From: ZC4RG30 sp963726085
Lineage (GTDB): Bacteria; Pseudomonadota; Gammaproteobacteria; Steroidobacterales; Steroidobacteraceae
Assembly (NCBI GenBank): GCA_963726085.1
Contig: CAVSAR010000007.1
Coordinates: forward strand, 310,001 to 374,000
DNA: 64,000 nt
Direction: 5' to 3'
In this document: piece by piece, positions 60,797 to 64,000 of the stretch
How positions within the stretch are numbered: the stretch's first letter is position 1
How the letters are laid out: every line of letters starts with the position of its first letter
Position numbers and translations under genes: made by a program
Notes under the pieces: model-generated
The model's database searches: none
What the model saw: only the letters and a program-made list of their open reading frames with translations
Told to the model about the DNA's origin: nothing

Positions 60797-62896
60797 ATGT
60801 CCAGTCCCGCACTGCATCTTGAGTCCCTCAACAACGCGCAGCGCAAGGCTGCCAGCTACGGTGAGCTGCAGCCCGGCGCGCCGCTGCGGGCCGGCCCGCT
60901 GCTGATTATCGCCGGTGCGGGCACCGGCAAGACCAATACGCTGGCGCACCGCGTCGCGCACCTGGTGATCAACGGGGTGGATCCGGCGCGCATCATGCTG
61001 CTGACCTTCACGCGCCGCGCGGCCATCGAGATGCGTCGCCGGTCGGTGGAAATCCTGCGCAAGGCGCTCGATGACACGCTGGGGGGCAAGTCCCAGCTGA
61101 TCGCGCAGAAGCTGACCTGGACCGGCACCTTTCATTCGCTGGGCAACCGGCTGCTGCGCCACTACGCCCCGCAGCTGGGACTGGATCCCAATTTCAGCGT
61201 CATCGACCGCAGTGACTCTGCGGACCTGATGGACCAGCTGCGCACCGAGCTGGGATTTGCCGCCAAGCAGCAGCGCTTCCCGCGCAAGGACACCTGCCTG
61301 GCGATCTACTCGCACCGCGTCAATACGCAGAAGTCGCTCAAGGAAACCCTGGAGCTGCAGTTCCCCTGGTGCCTGCAGTGGGAGCAGGACCTGACGCAGT
61401 TGTATCGCGCCTACGTCGAGCGCAAGCAAAAATACAGCCTGCTCGACTATGACGACCTGCTGCTGTACTGGCACCTGCTGATGTCCGAGCCGCAGCTGGC
61501 CAAGATGGTCGGCAGCCACTTCGATCACGTGCTGGTCGACGAGTACCAGGACACCAACAACCTGCAGGCGCAGATTCTCGAGGCACTCAAGCCCCAGGGC
61601 CTTGGGCTCACGGTGGTCGGCGACGACGCGCAGGCCATCTATTCGTTTCGCGCCGCCTCGGTGGAGAACATCCTGGGGTTTCCGCAGCGCTTTACCCCGC
61701 CTGCGGAAGTGATTCCGCTGGGGCAGAACTACCGCTCGACCCAGCCGGTGCTGGACGCCTCCAACGCCTTGATGGCCGAAGCGCCGCGCCAGTTTCGCAA
61801 GCATTTGCTGGCCGTACGCGGGGCCGGCACCACACCGCGCTACGTGACGGTGGACGACCTGGAGTCGCAGGCCGAATACGTGGCTTTGCAGGTGCTGCAA
61901 CGGCGCGAAGCCGGCGCCGGACTCAAGCGCCAGGCCGTCCTGTTCCGCAGCAACAGCCACAGCGACCTGCTGGAAGTGGAGCTGCTGCGCCGCAAGATCC
62001 CGTACGTGAAGTATGGCGGCCTGAAATTCCTGGAGGCCGCGCATGTGAAGGACATGATCGGCGTCCTGCGCTGGGCGGACAATCCACGCAATTCGCTGGC
62101 CGCGTTGCGGGTGCTGCAGTTGCTGCCTGGCATGGGCCCGGTCAACGCCCGCGCGACCGTGGATGCACTGGCCGAGGGGTCCGGCGCGGTCAAGTCCATG
62201 CAATCGATCAAGGTACCGTCGCAAAGCGAGCTCGATTTCAAGCGCCTGGCGCAACTGATGGAAAAACTGGTCGAGCCCAACAAGCCCTGGCCTGGACAGG
62301 TGCGCCTGGTGCGCGAGTGGTACCAGCCACACCTGGAACGCATCTTCGAACACTTTCACACGCGCATCGGTGACCTGGACCAGCTCGACCAGCTGTCGCA
62401 GCAATTTCCGTCGCGCGAACGCTTCCTCACCGAGCTGACGCTGGATCCGCCCAATGCCAGCAGCGACCTGTCGGGCAAGCCGCACCTGGACGAGGATTTC
62501 CTGGTGCTGTCCACCATCCACTCCGCCAAGGGCATGGAATGGGACACCGTGTTCGTGCTCAACGTGGTGGATGGCAGCTTTCCTTCCGAGTTCGCAACCG
62601 GCAAGCAGGAGCTGATCGACGAGGAGCGACGCCTGCTGTACGTGGCCATGACCCGCGCACGCAATGAGCTGCAGCTGATCAGCCCGCTGAAGTTTCCCTT
62701 GACCCAGCAGGCGCCGCGGGCCGATGCGCATGTCTATGGCGGGCGCAGTCGCTTCATGTCGGAGAAAGTGCTGCAGACCTTCGAGAAATCCAGCTTTGCC
62801 GGCTCCCACGTGGGGGACTCGGCCCTGGCCGGCGTGGCAGGCCAGGCCCAGGCGGTGACCGTCAATGCCGCGGCCCGCCTCAAGGACATGTGGTGA
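60797..62896 (+). CDS. UvrD/PcrA/Rep-type superfamily 1 DNA helicase
   Basis: 3'-5' DNA helicase (699 aa). Ordered motifs: Q-motif LNNAQRKAA near residue 11, Walker A IAGAGTGKTNTL near 38, Ia LLTFTRRAAIEMRRR, II LVDEYQDTNNLQ, III VVGDDAQAIYSFRAA, IV LGQNYRSTQPVLDAS, V STIHSAKGMEWDTVFV, VI DEERRLLYVAMTRARNEL. It carries the extra insertions of the 1B/2B subdomains but is not identical to canonical UvrD, Rep or PcrA; a shorter C terminus lacks the usual Tudor-like tail. Probably acts in repair or replication restart. Confidence 0.93.
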   Translation: MSSPALHLESLNNAQRKAASYGELQPGAPLRAGPLLIIAGAGTGKTNTLAHRVAHLVINGVDPARIMLLTFTRRAAIEMRRRSVEILRKALDDTLGGKSQLIAQKLTWTGTFHSLGNRLLRHYAPQLGLDPNFSVIDRSDSADLMDQLRTELGFAAKQQRFPRKDTCLAIYSHRVNTQKSLKETLELQFPWCLQWEQDLTQLYRAYVERKQKYSLLDYDDLLLYWHLLMSEPQLAKMVGSHFDHVLVDEYQDTNNLQAQILEALKPQGLGLTVVGDDAQAIYSFRAASVENILGFPQRFTPPAEVIPLGQNYRSTQPVLDASNALMAEAPRQFRKHLLAVRGAGTTPRYVTVDDLESQAEYVALQVLQRREAGAGLKRQAVLFRSNSHSDLLEVELLRRKIPYVKYGGLKFLEAAHVKDMIGVLRWADNPRNSLAALRVLQLLPGMGPVNARATVDALAEGSGAVKSMQSIKVPSQSELDFKRLAQLMEKLVEPNKPWPGQVRLVREWYQPHLERIFEHFHTRIGDLDQLDQLSQQFPSRERFLTELTLDPPNASSDLSGKPHLDEDFLVLSTIHSAKGMEWDTVFVLNVVDGSFPSEFATGKQELIDEERRLLYVAMTRARNELQLISPLKFPLTQQAPRADAHVYGGRSRFMSEKVLQTFEKSSFAGSHVGDSALAGVAGQAQAVTVNAAARLKDMW

Positions 62897-62906
62897 GCAA
62901 GCCCGG

Positions 62907-63748
<842 letters not shown>

Positions 63749-63752
<4 letters not shown>

Positions 63753-64000
63753 GGCTCGAGGTAAGCGTACCCGTTCAGCTCATTCTCGTAAAAGCGCTTG
63801 ATCGACTGGCTCTGGGCCACTGTCATGCGGTTGTCGCGCACGGCGCGCTCGCAGTCGCGCGCCAGGGCAGGATAGAGCTCGGCCACATCGTACTCCATGT
63901 ACTCCAGCACCTTGTTGGCCGTGTCGCCCTTGACGATCTCCTCGATCCACCAGCCACCTTCCTCGTGCAGGCGGATGTGCACCACGTGCGTGTCGCCAAA
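63749..64000 (-). CDS. speA: Biosynthetic arginine decarboxylase SpeA, 3' end only
   Basis: The last 83 codons of a minus-strand gene that continues beyond the right edge. The sequence FGDTHVVHIRLHEEGGWWIEEIVKGDTANKVLEYMEYDVAELYPAL and the closing FYENELNGYAYLE match the C terminus of SpeA, which turns arginine into agmatine for polyamine synthesis. It overlaps the exported methyltransferase gene by 4 bp. Confidence 0.85.

Overview
This 64 kb window is GC-rich, gene-dense chromosomal DNA from a Gram-negative bacterium. The content points to a gammaproteobacterium near the Xanthomonadales / Nevskiales / Steroidobacterales: many secreted or lipidated proteins, a large TonB-dependent receptor with the TonB box EAVVVTGSRI, LptF, TtcA, FeoA/FeoB behind a Fur-like palindrome, an RND pump, and very frequent ATGA/GTGA gene overlaps. 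The assignment to that group is inferred from protein character, not from a marker gene. I see no rRNA, tRNA, CRISPR array, intact insertion sequence or prophage.

Layout. 0-10 kb: envelope and stress genes (YdjM-like membrane protein, secreted cyclophilin, SodC, MsrA, BON protein, SnoaL-like lipoprotein, outer-membrane barrel, PQQ-type dehydrogenase fused to cytochrome c, exported metallophosphoesterase), then the decayed tail of a FadL-type porin. 10.4-16 kb: split YeeE/YedE sulfur transporter, exported MBL-fold hydrolase, a Fic enzyme with a striking double operator, CPXCG protein, TonB-like protein, NDH-2. 16-28.5 kb: esterase, RibA, YheS, PCuAC copper protein, YciH, OFA-family MFS, MATE, CorC-type protein, ModB/ModC without ModA, fructose-bisphosphatase. 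28.5-34.2 kb: iron uptake (Fur box, feoA, feoB, small membrane protein) and a TonB receptor broken by indels. 34.5-46.8 kb: a DUF192 lipoprotein pair, then a complete glycogen/maltodextrin cluster (glgP, glgB, glgC, GH57, malQ, glgA). 46.8-59.9 kb: one long plus-strand run: serine-hydrolase-like protein, RND adaptor and pump, M32 carboxypeptidase, ttcA, a phosphatase/ADP-ribosylglycohydrolase fusion, zinc metallopeptidase, ATP-grasp ligase, CpeT-like lipoprotein, lptF. 60-64 kb: NUDIX hydrolase, UvrD-type helicase, exported methyltransferase, and the 3' end of speA.

Three points stand out. (1) The operon at 53.8-59.9 kb joins a dual-specificity-phosphatase / ADP-ribosylglycohydrolase fusion to a zincin peptidase and an ATP-grasp ligase. 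It is the best candidate here for an uncharacterised modification/de-modification system. (2) The Fic gene has two 25-bp palindromes placed over its -10 element and ribosome-binding site, and the protein ends in a likely winged helix. (3) About twenty single-base frameshifts crowd into 31-45 kb (TonB receptor, DUF192, glgP, glgB, GH57, malQ). The protein sequence stays conserved across the shifts, which looks more like consensus error than old pseudogenes, so gene-loss claims there should wait for reads. Glycogen synthesis (GlgC, GlgA, GlgB), degradation (GlgP, MalQ, GH57) and fructose-bisphosphatase together suggest a cell that stores and mobilises alpha-glucan.
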